Source: AAA044-D11 sp009705075
GTDB taxonomy: Bacteria > Actinomycetota > Actinomycetes > Nanopelagicales > Nanopelagicaceae
Direction of reading: 5' to 3'
Assembly (NCBI GenBank): GCA_965268675.1
Contig: OZ254179.1
Location: 248,001-312,000 of the forward strand
Length of the DNA: 64,000 nucleotides
Shown: piece after piece, positions 27,837-36,841 of the stretch
Layout of the letters: each line of letters starts with the position of its first letter
How positions within the stretch are numbered: position 1 is the first letter of the stretch
The notes under the pieces: model-generated
Seen by the model: the letters and a program-made list of their open reading frames with translations, nothing else
The model's database searches: none
Told to the model about the DNA's origin: nothing
Translations under genes and position numbers: made by a program

Positions 27837-28607
27837 ATGAGTCATGAATTGAAGCCAGAGTTGTTGAACGCGAATGCAATAGCAGGCGCACTCGAGAGTG
27901 GCTACTGGCGAGTATCTGTCGTAGATGAGATTGACTCCACACAAAATTATTTACGCACCAGTAATCCAAAATCTGGAGATTTAATTACTGCCGAGTATCA
28001 AAGTGCGGGTCGTGGCAGATTAGATCGTTCATTTGTTGCTATGAAATCTACTGCACTTTTGTTCTCATTTTATGTAGAACCTAAAATCAAAATTGAAGAA
28101 TTAGGTTTTCTTCCGCTACTTGTTGGATCCATCGTTGCACAATCAATAAATGAATTAACGCAATCGCAAGAATTCAACTGCAAGTGGCCGAATGACATTA
28201 TTTTTAAGAATCGAAAAGTGGCCGGCATATTGGCAGAGAAATCTGGTGATGGTGTTATCGTCGGCGTAGGAATAAATGTTTCGACAAATAGAGATCAACT
28301 TCCAGTGCCGCATGCATCGTCAATTTTTCTACTAACTGAAAAGGCTTTAGATCGGAACCTGCTATTAGCCAAGATATTAAATCAATTAACTCTCGAAATT
28401 AGGGCCTGGGAAAGTGGGCAAGATTTGACTAACTCATATCGGCAGGTAAGTGCGACTATTGGGAAAGCCGTTCGCATTGAACTACCGGGTGGCGAAAGTA
28501 TTGAAGCCATCGCTCAAGATATTGATTCAACAGGCGCACTGCATCTAGATAGTGGCCAGATCATCACAGTTGGAGATGTAATACATCTGGACAGTAAACT
28601 TTCGTAG
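27837..28607 (+). CDS. birA: Biotin-[acetyl-CoA-carboxylase] ligase
   Basis: A 256-residue ligase that activates biotin and attaches it to the AccA carrier domain. Key motifs are DEIDSTQNYLR, the biotinyl-AMP loop GRGRLDRSF, KWPNDIIF, and KVAGILAE, with a C-terminal SH3-like domain. It lacks the N-terminal winged helix of dual-function BirA, so it is probably an enzyme only. It lies back to back with accD, and its stop overlaps the purK start (TAGTG). Confidence 0.93.
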   Translation: MSHELKPELLNANAIAGALESGYWRVSVVDEIDSTQNYLRTSNPKSGDLITAEYQSAGRGRLDRSFVAMKSTALLFSFYVEPKIKIEELGFLPLLVGSIVAQSINELTQSQEFNCKWPNDIIFKNRKVAGILAEKSGDGVIVGVGINVSTNRDQLPVPHASSIFLLTEKALDRNLLLAKILNQLTLEIRAWESGQDLTNSYRQVSATIGKAVRIELPGGESIEAIAQDIDSTGALHLDSGQIITVGDVIHLDSKLS

Positions 28608-29719
28608 TGAGCTTTCCACGAGTCGGAGTTATAGGCGCCGGCCAACTTGCCCGAATGATGGCTGTCCCAGCAAATGATTTGGGAATTGATTTTAAAGTCT
28701 TTGCTGCAATCCCAAATGATTCTGCGGCCCAAGTCACCAACTTCGTCTTAGGTGATTACTCCGATGTGAATTCAGTTTTAGCATTTGCGAAAGAATGCGA
28801 TGTCTTAACTTTCGAGCACGAACTTGTTCCGCAGAGCGTTATTAAAGCCATTGAGGCGGCTGGAATTAAGGTTTATCCAAGGGCAGAGTCATTTACATAT
28901 TCTCAAGATAAATTAGCAATGCGTGGAAAGATTGCAGAATTAAACTTGCCAAACCCTAAGTGGCAGAAATACCAAGGTGGTAATTCCAATATTGCTTTTC
29001 CACTAATTGCGAAACTTCCAACGGGAGGATACGACGGACGTGGCGTATATGTTGTTGAAAGCGAGAATGAGTTAGCTGAATTGCAGAAGAAATTTGGCAC
29101 TCTTCTCTTGGAAGAAAAACTGAATTTTGACTACGAGATTTCAGTAATGGTTGCTAGATCCCCACACAATCAGGCCGCAACCTGGCCGGCAACTTTAACA
29201 ATACAAGAAAATGGGATTTGTACTTCCACGATTACGCCCGTTCCAAATATTTCAGATTCGCTTGCAGAGAAAGTCCAACGAGCCGCACTCGAAATTGCCG
29301 CTGGTATCTCATTAGTAGGCGTGATGGCTGTTGAGATGTTTGTCATCGGTGAAGATTTCTATATCAATGAATTAGCGCTCCGCCCACATAACTCTGGTCA
29401 TTGGAGCATTGAAGGTTCAGAAACTAGTCAGTTCGAGCAACACCTTCGAGCAATCTTAGATTTACCTCTAGGTAGTACTTCGATGCGGTCTAGTTACGCA
29501 GTAATGGGAAATGTATTAGGAGGGGCTAAGAGCGATATGTATCGCCCATATTTACATTTGATGGCACGTACGCCTGACCTTAAGTTCCATCAATATGGAA
29601 AAGAGGTTAAGCCAGGGCGAAAAATTGGCCATGTAACAATGTGTGGTGAAAACCTTCTACAATTACAAGAAGAAATTGCCCATGCGGTTGACTACATGAA
29701 CGGAGTTATTGATGAGTGA
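28607..29719 (+). CDS. purK: N5-carboxyaminoimidazole ribonucleotide synthase
   Basis: PurK uses ATP and bicarbonate to make N5-CAIR from AIR. The 370-residue ATP-grasp protein starts RVGVIGAGQLARMM, has DVLTFEHELVP, LPTGGYDGRGVYVV and NELALRPHNSGHW. It starts with GTG at 28607. It overlaps purE by 8 bases, matching the coupled reaction PurE then performs. Confidence 0.95.
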   Translation: MSFPRVGVIGAGQLARMMAVPANDLGIDFKVFAAIPNDSAAQVTNFVLGDYSDVNSVLAFAKECDVLTFEHELVPQSVIKAIEAAGIKVYPRAESFTYSQDKLAMRGKIAELNLPNPKWQKYQGGNSNIAFPLIAKLPTGGYDGRGVYVVESENELAELQKKFGTLLLEEKLNFDYEISVMVARSPHNQAATWPATLTIQENGICTSTITPVPNISDSLAEKVQRAALEIAAGISLVGVMAVEMFVIGEDFYINELALRPHNSGHWSIEGSETSQFEQHLRAILDLPLGSTSMRSSYAVMGNVLGGAKSDMYRPYLHLMARTPDLKFHQYGKEVKPGRKIGHVTMCGENLLQLQEEIAHAVDYMNGVIDE

Positions 29720-30218
29720 TGTAGCAATAATTATGGGATCTGATTCTGATTGGCCGGTAATGGAAGATGCCGCAAAAGTTTTGGATTCATTCGGAATTTC
29801 ATATACCGCAGATGTTGTTTCGGCACATCGCATGCCACTTGAAATGGTTGAATTCGCACAGAGCGCAGAGGCTAAGGGGTACAAAGTAATAATCGCTGGC
29901 GCTGGCGGCGCCGCACATTTGCCTGGAATGGTCGCATCATTGACTTCGCTACCAGTAATAGGTGTTCCTGTAGCGCTAAAAAATTTAGATGGAATGGACT
30001 CACTGCTTTCAATCGTCCAGATGCCGGCGGGAATTCCCGTTGCAACCGTAGGTGTTGGAAATGCAAAGAATGCTGGGTTACTTGCTGCTCGGATTTTAGG
30101 AATTAGTGACAAAGAGATCTCTGAGAAAGTAAACGCTGAATTAGCAAAAATAAATATTGAAGCGAAAGAAAAGGGCGCAAATTTAACATCCCGCCGCAAT
30201 CAAAAAACTGGTTTCTAG
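29712..30218 (+). CDS. purE: N5-carboxyaminoimidazole ribonucleotide mutase
   Basis: PurE shifts the carboxyl group of N5-CAIR to give CAIR. The 168-residue class I enzyme shows IIMGSDSDWPVM, the catalytic His39 in VSAHRMP, and GAGGAAHLPGM. ATG 29712 has CGGAG about 6 bases upstream and is preferred to the TTG just before it. The MFS gene begins 4 bases after its stop. Confidence 0.95.
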   Translation: MSDVAIIMGSDSDWPVMEDAAKVLDSFGISYTADVVSAHRMPLEMVEFAQSAEAKGYKVIIAGAGGAAHLPGMVASLTSLPVIGVPVALKNLDGMDSLLSIVQMPAGIPVATVGVGNAKNAGLLAARILGISDKEISEKVNAELAKINIEAKEKGANLTSRRNQKTGF

Positions 30219-30222
30219 TTCT

Positions 30223-31449
30223 TTGAAAATTCTAAATCACGAGTCCCATCAGAGAAAAGTTGTTCGGGTTTTAAGTATCGCTCAAGTATTAAACGGTGTT
30301 GGTGTTGCTGGAACAGTAGCTGCAGGATCACTTTTGGTTTCATCAATTACAAAATCCGAAGGATTGTCAGGTCTAGCCCAGACGACTTCAGTTCTTGGTG
30401 CGGCCGTAATGGCGCTACCTCTAGCCAGGCTTACACAAAGAGGTGGTCGTCGCCTAGCCCTAACTTTCGGTTATTCGACTGGAGTAATAGGTGCGGGCCT
30501 TGCAATCTTTGGCGGAACTAAAAGCATTCTATTTTTCATGTTGCTTGGCGCATTTATGGTTGGAGCTGCTTCTGCATCAGGCTATCAAGCAAGATTTGCT
30601 GCAATTGATTTAGCAATACCAGAGAATAGATCAAAAGATTTATCTTTCGTTGTTTGGGGCTCAACAATCGGTGCTGTAACCGGCCCTAATTTGATGGAGC
30701 CATCTGGAAAATTTGCGGAATTTTTGGGACTACCAAAATTAGTTGGACCATATTTTATCGCTGCATTCACACTCTTTTTTGCAGTTGTAGTGATTCAATT
30801 ATTTTTAAAACCGGATCCGTATTTAACTGCTAATCAAGCAGCTGATGGGATTGGCCAGAAGAAGCATCAGACAACTCGAGCCGCACTCGCGCATGTCAGG
30901 GAATATCCAAAAGCGCTTTTTGCTATCGCCGCAGTTGCAGTAGGGCACCTTGCTATGGTCTCCATAATGGTGATGACTCCAGTTCATATGGCTCACTACG
31001 ATGTAACACTTAGAATTATTGGTTTCGTAATTAGCGTCCACGTGCTTGGTATGTACGCATTCTCCCCAGTAGTGGGATCGATAAGTGACAAGCTTGGCCG
31101 TATCAGAACAATCCAGATCGGAATACTCATTCTTATCGCATCCGCTTTAATAGCAGGTCTTGCACCACATCATGATTCTTTTACTCTTGGAATTGGATTA
31201 TTTTTACTCGGCCTTGGTTGGTCTTTTACTTTAATTGCTGGTTCAACATTATTATCTGAAACGGTAAGTATTGATATGCGACCAGCGACTCAAGGTGCAA
31301 GTGATTTAGTTATGAACCTGATGGGCGCCGGTGGTGCTGCAGTCGGAGGTGTAATAATCGGATTCTTCTCTTTTGCGGCACTTTGCTATGCAACAGGTCT
31401 AGTCGTACTAGCCCTAGGGGTCTGGTCCATCCGCATCAACAAACTTTAA
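30223..31449 (+). CDS. MFS transporter
   Basis: A 408-residue membrane protein with about 12 hydrophobic spans. It carries the MFS loop motif twice in degenerate form (PLARLTQRGGRRLAL after span 2 and SISDKLGRIRTIQIG in the second half). A cytosolic linker near residue 200 is rich in Gln and Lys. The substrate is unknown. The start appears to be TTG at 30223 without a clear ribosome site, so translation is probably coupled to purE. Confidence 0.85.
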   Translation: MKILNHESHQRKVVRVLSIAQVLNGVGVAGTVAAGSLLVSSITKSEGLSGLAQTTSVLGAAVMALPLARLTQRGGRRLALTFGYSTGVIGAGLAIFGGTKSILFFMLLGAFMVGAASASGYQARFAAIDLAIPENRSKDLSFVVWGSTIGAVTGPNLMEPSGKFAEFLGLPKLVGPYFIAAFTLFFAVVVIQLFLKPDPYLTANQAADGIGQKKHQTTRAALAHVREYPKALFAIAAVAVGHLAMVSIMVMTPVHMAHYDVTLRIIGFVISVHVLGMYAFSPVVGSISDKLGRIRTIQIGILILIASALIAGLAPHHDSFTLGIGLFLLGLGWSFTLIAGSTLLSETVSIDMRPATQGASDLVMNLMGAGGAAVGGVIIGFFSFAALCYATGLVVLALGVWSIRINKL

Positions 31450-31487
31450 ACTTGTTATAAGTTCCGTTTACGATATTCAATCGCCCA

Positions 31488-31506
31488 AGTTCTTAGAGTT
31501 AGAACT
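31488..31506. terminator. Weak hairpin between the convergent MFS and UDP-glucose dehydrogenase genes
   Basis: AGTTCT (31488-31493) and AGAACT (31501-31506) form a 6-base AT-rich stem with a 7-base loop in the 78-base spacer. No proper T-run follows. It may be a weak terminator. Confidence 0.25.
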
Positions 31507-31527
31507 AAATCTATAACTTCATCTTGG

Positions 31528-32838
31528 TTAATTTGTGCGCCCCAAAGCCCTAAATTTCCAACCAGCAGCAATCCACGCACTTCTATCCAGCGCATTTCTG
31601 CCATCAATCATTATCGGACTAGCAACCAAAGCTTTTACATTTACCGGATCTAGGTCTCGATAAACCTGCCATTCAGTTAAGTGCAGAACTAAATCAGCGC
31701 CCTTAAGTGCAGATTCAACATTTTCCGAGTAGTTAAGAGTTGGGAAACGTTTTCTTGCTGGCTCAATTGCCTTTGGATCATGGATTGTTACGGTTGCACC
31801 AGCAGCAGCGATTTGTACCGCAATATCTAGCGCAGGTGAGTCGCGAACATCATCACTATCTGGTTTAAATGCAGCTCCGAGAACAGTGATCTTCTTTCCA
31901 GACAAATCATCAGAGAGATCTTTTCGGACTAGTTCAATTACTCGCTGCCTTGCCCGCAAATTTATTGAATCGATTTCCCGTAAGAATTCCAGAGCTTGTT
32001 CTGCTCCAAGTTCGCCCGCCCTTGCCATAAATGCACGAATATCTTTGGGTAGACAGCCGCCACCAAATCCAATTCCAGCCTGCAGAAAACGGCTGCCAAT
32101 TCTTGGGTCATATCCGATTGCTTTTGCCAAGACTGTTACATCTCCACCGGATGCTTCACAAACTTCAGCCATCGCATTTATAAATGAAATCTTCGTTGCT
32201 AGAAAGGAGTTTGCTGCAACTTTAACGAGCTCTGCAGTTGGCAAATCTGCACGAACCCATGGAGTATTTTCCGCCAAATTACTCTTATAAATCTCTTTCA
32301 ATTTATCTTCCGCGGCATCGCTTGTAACACCGACAACAAGTCGGTTTGGGTGCAAGGTATCTTCAACCGCAAAGCCTTCACGCAAGAACTCTGGATTCCA
32401 GGCTAGATCGACCTGCGGATTAGTTTTTAACAGCCGATCGCGAAGTCTTTGAGCAGTCCCAACAGGAACTGTTGATTTTCCGACTACGAGAGATCCTGGC
32501 TTGCAGATTGGTGCAATTGCATCGAGTGCAGCATCAACATAAGTAAGGTCTGCAGCAAATGAGTCGGCGCTCTGCGGGGTCCCGACACAAATAAAGTGAA
32601 TATCAGCGCCTGCAATAGCGTTGAAATCAGTAGTAAATGTCAGTCGTCCGCTTGCTATCTGACTTTGTAATAATTCTTCGAGGCCTGGTTCGTAAAAAGG
32701 AACTTTCCCTGACGATAGAAGTGCAATTTTGGCAGCATCGATATCTACGCCAATAACTTCAAATCCCATCGAAGCCATGCAGGCTGCGTGGGTAACACCC
32801 AAATATCCGGTACCAATTACGGAAACTTTAAGCTTCAT
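31528..32838 (-). CDS. UDP-glucose 6-dehydrogenase
   Basis: It oxidises UDP-glucose to UDP-glucuronate for cell-surface polysaccharides. The 436-residue protein has the Rossmann GTGYLG motif (9-14), GKSTVPVGT, NPEFLREGFAVED, and catalytic Cys262 in FGGGCLPKD. The C-terminal domain has AFKPDSDDVRDSPA. It is divergent from a glycosyltransferase gene, and both appear to have leaderless promoters in the 40-base spacer. Confidence 0.94.
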   Translation of the reverse strand: MKLKVSVIGTGYLGVTHAACMASMGFEVIGVDIDAAKIALLSSGKVPFYEPGLEELLQSQIASGRLTFTTDFNAIAGADIHFICVGTPQSADSFAADLTYVDAALDAIAPICKPGSLVVGKSTVPVGTAQRLRDRLLKTNPQVDLAWNPEFLREGFAVEDTLHPNRLVVGVTSDAAEDKLKEIYKSNLAENTPWVRADLPTAELVKVAANSFLATKISFINAMAEVCEASGGDVTVLAKAIGYDPRIGSRFLQAGIGFGGGCLPKDIRAFMARAGELGAEQALEFLREIDSINLRARQRVIELVRKDLSDDLSGKKITVLGAAFKPDSDDVRDSPALDIAVQIAAAGATVTIHDPKAIEPARKRFPTLNYSENVESALKGADLVLHLTEWQVYRDLDPVNVKALVASPIMIDGRNALDRSAWIAAGWKFRALGRTN

Positions 32839-32845
32839 TTGCCCG

Positions 32846-32851
32846 ATACTA
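32846..32851 (-). promoter_or_regulatory. Leaderless-type -10 of the UDP-glucose dehydrogenase gene
   Basis: On the minus strand TAGTAT is followed by 7 bases and the ATG at 32838. There is no ribosome site. Confidence 0.5.
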
Positions 32852-32865
32852 GTGCGAGGTAACGC

Positions 32866-32871
32866 TACCGT
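32866..32871 (+). promoter_or_regulatory. Leaderless-type -10 of the glycosyltransferase gene
   Basis: TACCGT ends 7 bases before the ATG at 32879. A GGAG sits only 2 bases before the ATG, which is too close for normal use. Confidence 0.45.
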
Positions 32872-32878
32872 TGGAGAT

Positions 32879-33862
32879 ATGAATCAGGTTTCTGGCGAAT
32901 TAACGGGGATTTCCGTAGTTCTGCCCATCCTCAATGAGGAACGCCACCTATCTGAAACTATTTCTGCAATTTTGGCTCAGAATTATGTTGGTGATTTTGA
33001 AGTAATTTTGGCGCTCGGCCCATCCAATGATCGAACTAATGAGATTGCTAAAGCTATAGCAGCTAATGATTCGCGGGTAATTCTTGTTGATAATCCAACT
33101 GGCAGAACTGCAAATGGGTTAAATGCTGCAATAGCAAAGGCAAGATTCCCGGTTATATCTAGAATCGACGGTCATGCTGAAATTTCGCAGAGCTACTTAT
33201 CGCAAGCTCATGAACTGCTTGTAAAAACCAAAGCGGTAAATGTTGGTGGCATTATGGCGGCGGTTGGTAAGACCAGGTTTGAAAAAGCAGTAGCAACTGC
33301 AATGCGCTCGCCACTGGGCGTTGGTTCATCGCGTTTTCATACTGGCGGAGAAGCAGGACCGGCGGACACTGTTTATCTCGGCAACTTTAGAAAATCTGAA
33401 CTTTTGGCTGTAGGTGGTTACGATGAAAGATACACACGTGCTCAAGATTGGGAGCTAAATTTTAGGCTTCGCAAAGCTGGCGGAATTATCTGGTTTGATC
33501 CATCACTTGTTGTGACCTATCGCCCTAGATCAACTTTTAGGGCGCTAGCAAAACAATATTTTCAATATGGAACTTGGCGCCGAGCAGTTTCGAGAAATCA
33601 TAAAGGCAGCGTTAACTTTCGCTACTTAGCTCCTCCAACTGCCTTGGTTATAAACATGATTTCAATAATTCTTGGGGTATCAGTAACTCCAATTTTCTTG
33701 ATTCCAGTAGCTATCTACTTGGCTTCAATTATTTTGGGTTCATTTATAATTGGTAAAAGTGTTTTAGAAAAATTACTTCTTCCAGCGATACTTGCAACAA
33801 TGCATATGGTTTGGGGGGCTGGGTACTTATTCTCACCTAAAGGTTTGATAGCCGAAGAATGA
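32879..33862 (+). CDS. Glycosyltransferase family 2 membrane protein
   Basis: A 327-residue GT-A glycosyltransferase. It shows VVLPILNEERHL, the donor region FEVILALGPSNDRT, the DxD-like RIDGHAEIS, and an acceptor region TRAQDWELNFRLRKAGG. The C-terminal 90 residues hold two or three membrane spans. It resembles enzymes that transfer sugars for exopolysaccharide or succinoglycan-like polymers; donor and acceptor are unknown. The start at 32879 is where homology begins; a much longer upstream frame reads through the divergent gene. It overlaps the SpoIID gene as ATGA. Confidence 0.87.
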   Translation: MNQVSGELTGISVVLPILNEERHLSETISAILAQNYVGDFEVILALGPSNDRTNEIAKAIAANDSRVILVDNPTGRTANGLNAAIAKARFPVISRIDGHAEISQSYLSQAHELLVKTKAVNVGGIMAAVGKTRFEKAVATAMRSPLGVGSSRFHTGGEAGPADTVYLGNFRKSELLAVGGYDERYTRAQDWELNFRLRKAGGIIWFDPSLVVTYRPRSTFRALAKQYFQYGTWRRAVSRNHKGSVNFRYLAPPTALVINMISIILGVSVTPIFLIPVAIYLASIILGSFIIGKSVLEKLLLPAILATMHMVWGAGYLFSPKGLIAEE

Positions 33863-35037
33863 AAAATCTCTTAATTTTTTCGCTTCTTCTTACTCTTACG
33901 TCGACATCACAAGCTAGCGCTGTGGCCCCTAAATCCTTTACCTTTATTGGATCTGGATATGGGCATGGTGTCGGACTAAGTCAATATGGCGCAAAGGGTC
34001 AAGCCTTGGAGGGAAAGTCGGCAACTGAAATTCTCAATTATTATTTTCCAGATGCTCAAGTAACAGCCGTAGAAGACACAGGAACTATCAGCGTTAACAT
34101 CGCCCACCAAGTTTTAAATCTCTCGCTTAATGTAAATAATTTAGATACCTTCACAGTAATTGGCGAAGGGCTTATTGAAACTTCCTTTCCTCCTAATACG
34201 CCCCTTGACTTTGCGATGGGCGGCAATTCAATAAATTTGGGGCCAGCTAGTGCGAAGCTATGGGTTGTTAAATGGAGTAACCCAAATTCAGTAGTAACTC
34301 TTAATTATGGGAAAACTAAATTTCTCGTGAGCCATGGATATTTACAACTTAGAGCAGTAAAAGCTGCTGGCCTTGGTTACCGAATTGAAGCTACAAATTC
34401 ACTACGCCTGCATGACGAATATCTTTATGGGATTGCTGAGGTTCCTTCTTCGTGGCCCGCTGCTTCTTTGCAGAGTCAAGTAATTGCATCGCGAACATAT
34501 GCATTGATGCGGATGAATTCCTTAAAAAAAGCATGTGATTGTCATGTTTATAACTCTAAATACGATCAAGCATTTGTTGGGTATTCAAAGGAAGGTGAAC
34601 CAAGGTATGGCCAACTTTGGAAAGCTGCAGTTGATGCGACTGCAGTAGACGAAGGGCACGGACTTGCCATTACCGTCGATGGGCTTCCAGTAAGTGTTTT
34701 CTTCTCATCTTCAACGGGCGGCATGACGCAGCGCGCAATAGATGTTTGGGGAACTGAGATTCCACACCTGGTTAACGTTCCCGATCCTTGGAGTATCGAT
34801 CCAGCGATTAATAAGAATTATGCGAGTTGGACTAAGAAGGTGTCACAGAAGGTAATGGCAAAAGCCTTTGGACTACCAGATATCCAAAGTTATGAAATAG
34901 TTTCTAGGACAGTGACAAATAGTGTGCGCTTTATTAAAGGGTTTTCAAGTAATGGAAAAACTAAAGTGCTGCCGGTAGGAACTTTTAAGACAGCGGTTAA
35001 ATTGCCTTCTTCTTGGTTTGATTTACCTAGTAATTAA
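33859..35037 (+). CDS. Secreted SpoIID/LytB domain protein
   Basis: A 392-residue exported protein: signal peptide (first 20 residues, QASA), then the GSGYGHGVGLSQYGAKG motif, a beta-rich middle, and the SpoIID core with GIAEVPSSWP and LQSQVIASRTYAL. The Glu of AEVP matches the catalytic glutamate of SpoIID lytic transglycosylases. It probably cleaves or binds peptidoglycan during envelope remodelling. Two cysteines in KACDCHVY may form a disulfide. Its TAA and the stop of dapD on the other strand share TTAA. Confidence 0.87.
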   Translation: MKNLLIFSLLLTLTSTSQASAVAPKSFTFIGSGYGHGVGLSQYGAKGQALEGKSATEILNYYFPDAQVTAVEDTGTISVNIAHQVLNLSLNVNNLDTFTVIGEGLIETSFPPNTPLDFAMGGNSINLGPASAKLWVVKWSNPNSVVTLNYGKTKFLVSHGYLQLRAVKAAGLGYRIEATNSLRLHDEYLYGIAEVPSSWPAASLQSQVIASRTYALMRMNSLKKACDCHVYNSKYDQAFVGYSKEGEPRYGQLWKAAVDATAVDEGHGLAITVDGLPVSVFFSSSTGGMTQRAIDVWGTEIPHLVNVPDPWSIDPAINKNYASWTKKVSQKVMAKAFGLPDIQSYEIVSRTVTNSVRFIKGFSSNGKTKVLPVGTFKTAVKLPSSWFDLPSN

Positions 35038-35951
35038 TTTGCGTGCAAAACTGAATTCAAGCTACCCCAACTGCCAGTTTTAGGCAGCGCCTCAAGAGCA
35101 CCACTCTTCGAATTACGGCGGAAAAGTAAATTACTTGCTCCCGATAATTCACTTGCTTTAACGATTTGACCATCTGGCAAAGTTATTTTGGAGCCAGCCG
35201 TTATGTAAGTTCCAGATTCGATAACACAATCATTTCCTAGAGATATTCCGAGTCCCGCATTTGCTCCCAACAGACAACGTTCTCCAATTGAAATTACTTC
35301 TTTTCCGCCACCACTTAAGGTGCCCATGATTGAAGCCCCACCACCAATGTCACTTCCGTCGCCGACTACAACCCCAGCACTTATTCGTCCTTCAACCATA
35401 GATTTACCAAGCGTTCCCGCGTTGAAGTTAACAAATCCTTCATGCATAACAGTTGTGCCACTTGCAAGATGCGCACCTAAGCGCACCCGATCTGCATCTG
35501 CGATTCGAACTCCTTCAGGCACAACGTAATCAACCATTCTTGGAAATTTATCAACCGAGAAAACGGTAAGTGTTCCAAGTTTTGCTCGCAGCTTTGGCCC
35601 AACCGAACTAAAAGTTGAAACTGAACAAGGTCCGGCAGATGTCCAAACTACGTTATTTAGAATTCCAAAGATTCCTTCGAGTGATTGGCCATGCGGTTTA
35701 ACTAGGCGATGGGAGAGTAGATGAAGTCGAAGATAGGCATCTACAACATCTTTTGGCGCGGAATCTAAATCTATTTCAATTGCCACTTTTGATTTTGTAA
35801 CGTTACGAATTGAATCAGTACCAGTGAATTCGGAGAGGTCCGGACCATTATTTTCTGCGAGCTTGCCCAAGCCCAAGGAATCGAACCAAACATCTAGGAC
35901 CTCACCAGTACTTGCAGTGGTGGATATACCAAAACCAAAGGCGCTTCTCAT
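35034..35951 (-). CDS. dapD: Tetrahydrodipicolinate N-succinyltransferase (actinobacterial type)
   Basis: DapD succinylates tetrahydrodipicolinate in lysine and diaminopimelate synthesis. The 305-residue protein has an N-terminal domain and a left-handed beta-helix (hexapeptide repeats such as RISAGVVVGDGSDIGGGAS), with the family segments TVMHEGFVNFNAGT and VEGRIS. It is the long actinobacterial form. dapC lies elsewhere in the window (52226). Its start is preceded by a leaderless-type -10. Confidence 0.92.
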   Translation of the reverse strand: MRSAFGFGISTTASTGEVLDVWFDSLGLGKLAENNGPDLSEFTGTDSIRNVTKSKVAIEIDLDSAPKDVVDAYLRLHLLSHRLVKPHGQSLEGIFGILNNVVWTSAGPCSVSTFSSVGPKLRAKLGTLTVFSVDKFPRMVDYVVPEGVRIADADRVRLGAHLASGTTVMHEGFVNFNAGTLGKSMVEGRISAGVVVGDGSDIGGGASIMGTLSGGGKEVISIGERCLLGANAGLGISLGNDCVIESGTYITAGSKITLPDGQIVKASELSGASNLLFRRNSKSGALEALPKTGSWGSLNSVLHAN

Positions 35952-35957
35952 GAGATA

Positions 35958-35963
35958 ACGCTA
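35958..35963 (-). promoter_or_regulatory. Leaderless-type -10 of dapD
   Basis: On the minus strand TAGCGT is followed by 6 bases and the ATG at 35951. There is no ribosome site. Confidence 0.45.
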
Positions 35964-35996
35964 CCAAAAGCAATTAACTACTAGACTTGTTTTATT

Positions 35997-36530
35997 ATGC
36001 GAATAGCCGTTTATTGCTCAGCCTCAACCAGTATCGACCAAAAATATCTCGACCTCGCCTTCGATATTGGAGTTGCTATCGCGGGAAGTGGAGCAGATCT
36101 AGTTTGGGGTGGCGGCCAGATTTCGATGATGGGTGCGGTTGCTCGCGGTGCGCGTTCACGAGGTGCAAAAACTTTTGGCGTGATTCCAGAGAAACTCGTT
36201 ACCATTGAATTTGAAGATCCAGATTCAACTGAAATGTTTATTGTTTCTAATATGCGGACACGTAAAGCAAAAATTGAAGAGCTATCTGATGCTTTCATAA
36301 TGTTGCCGGGCGGAATCGGAACCCTAGAAGAATTCTTTGAGATTTGGGTTGGCCGTAAATTGGGATACCACTCAAAGCCAGTTGTAGTTTGTGATCCCTT
36401 CGGAACATTTACTCAGTTACAAACCGCTCTTGATTTCTTGAGCGAAGAAGAATTTATTGGTTCACCATCAAATGAGTTAGTGGCTTGGTGCCGAGATATT
36501 CCGAGCGCAATCCGCGCCTGCACTACTTAG
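35997..36530 (+). CDS. LOG family protein (TIGR00730 phosphoribohydrolase)
   Basis: A 177-residue Rossmann-type protein with VYCSAST at the start, VWGGGQISMMGAVA, the Arg/Lys of SNMRTRKAK, and the signature PGGIGTLEE (104-112). Family members release cytokinin bases from their riboside monophosphates, or cleave nucleoside monophosphates more generally. The physiological substrate here is unknown. TAGACT lies 9 bases before the ATG, so its mRNA may have a very short leader. It lies divergent from dapD. Confidence 0.9.
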   Translation: MRIAVYCSASTSIDQKYLDLAFDIGVAIAGSGADLVWGGGQISMMGAVARGARSRGAKTFGVIPEKLVTIEFEDPDSTEMFIVSNMRTRKAKIEELSDAFIMLPGGIGTLEEFFEIWVGRKLGYHSKPVVVCDPFGTFTQLQTALDFLSEEEFIGSPSNELVAWCRDIPSAIRACTT

Positions 36531-36551
36531 CAGAGTAACAAGCAGAGTAAC
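36529..36551 (+). repeat. Tandem 11-base repeat before the small HTH gene
   Basis: AGCAGAGTAAC occurs at 36529-36539 and again at 36541-36551, one base apart. The second copy runs into TAACCT, the putative -10 of the next gene. Confidence 0.7.
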
Positions 36552-36553
36552 CT
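36548..36553 (+). promoter_or_regulatory. Leaderless-type -10 of the small HTH gene
   Basis: TAACCT ends 6 bases before the ATG at 36560. There is no ribosome site. Confidence 0.5.
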
Positions 36554-36559
36554 TTGCTC

Positions 36560-36745
36560 ATGGGCGCACTCTCCGATCTTTTAGCTAGCTTGCCAGAGGA
36601 GGAGCGCTTTATTCTTACTATGCATTACATCCGTTCAATGTCAGCCCAAGAGATTGCAAAGGCCTTAGGAGTGCCTGAACGTGCTGTCCAGAGCGTTATC
36701 ACGAGTGGGAAATCTCGTCTACTTTCCGCGTTAAATCAGGGGTAA
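36560..36745 (+). CDS. Small sigma-region-4-like helix-turn-helix protein
   Basis: A 61-residue protein that consists only of a sigma70 region 4-like fold: LASLPEEERFILTMHYI, then the HTH SAQEIAKALGVPERAVQSVI and a basic SGKSRLL. Regions 2 and 3 are missing, so it cannot act as a complete sigma factor. It could bind DNA alone or contact RNA polymerase. The ATG at 36560 is chosen over the TTG two codons earlier. A 96-base spacer with nothing clear follows before the DUF3117 gene. Confidence 0.72.
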   Translation: MGALSDLLASLPEEERFILTMHYIRSMSAQEIAKALGVPERAVQSVITSGKSRLLSALNQG

Positions 36746-36841
36746 TAGCGAGCAAATCTCAATTTCCGTTAGCGCCCGCTTTTGCGAGATACTTAGCCAC
36801 TGAAATTCCCCGATAGTTAGTTATTTATAAAGGAGCAACAC

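Noticed and set aside
27837..28607. BirA as a repressor of the accD operon
   Set aside because: There is no N-terminal winged-helix domain and no operator-like palindrome in the 58-base spacer.
32729..32878. N-terminal extension of the glycosyltransferase
   Set aside because: It reads through the start of the divergent UDP-glucose dehydrogenase gene; glycosyltransferase homology starts at 32879.
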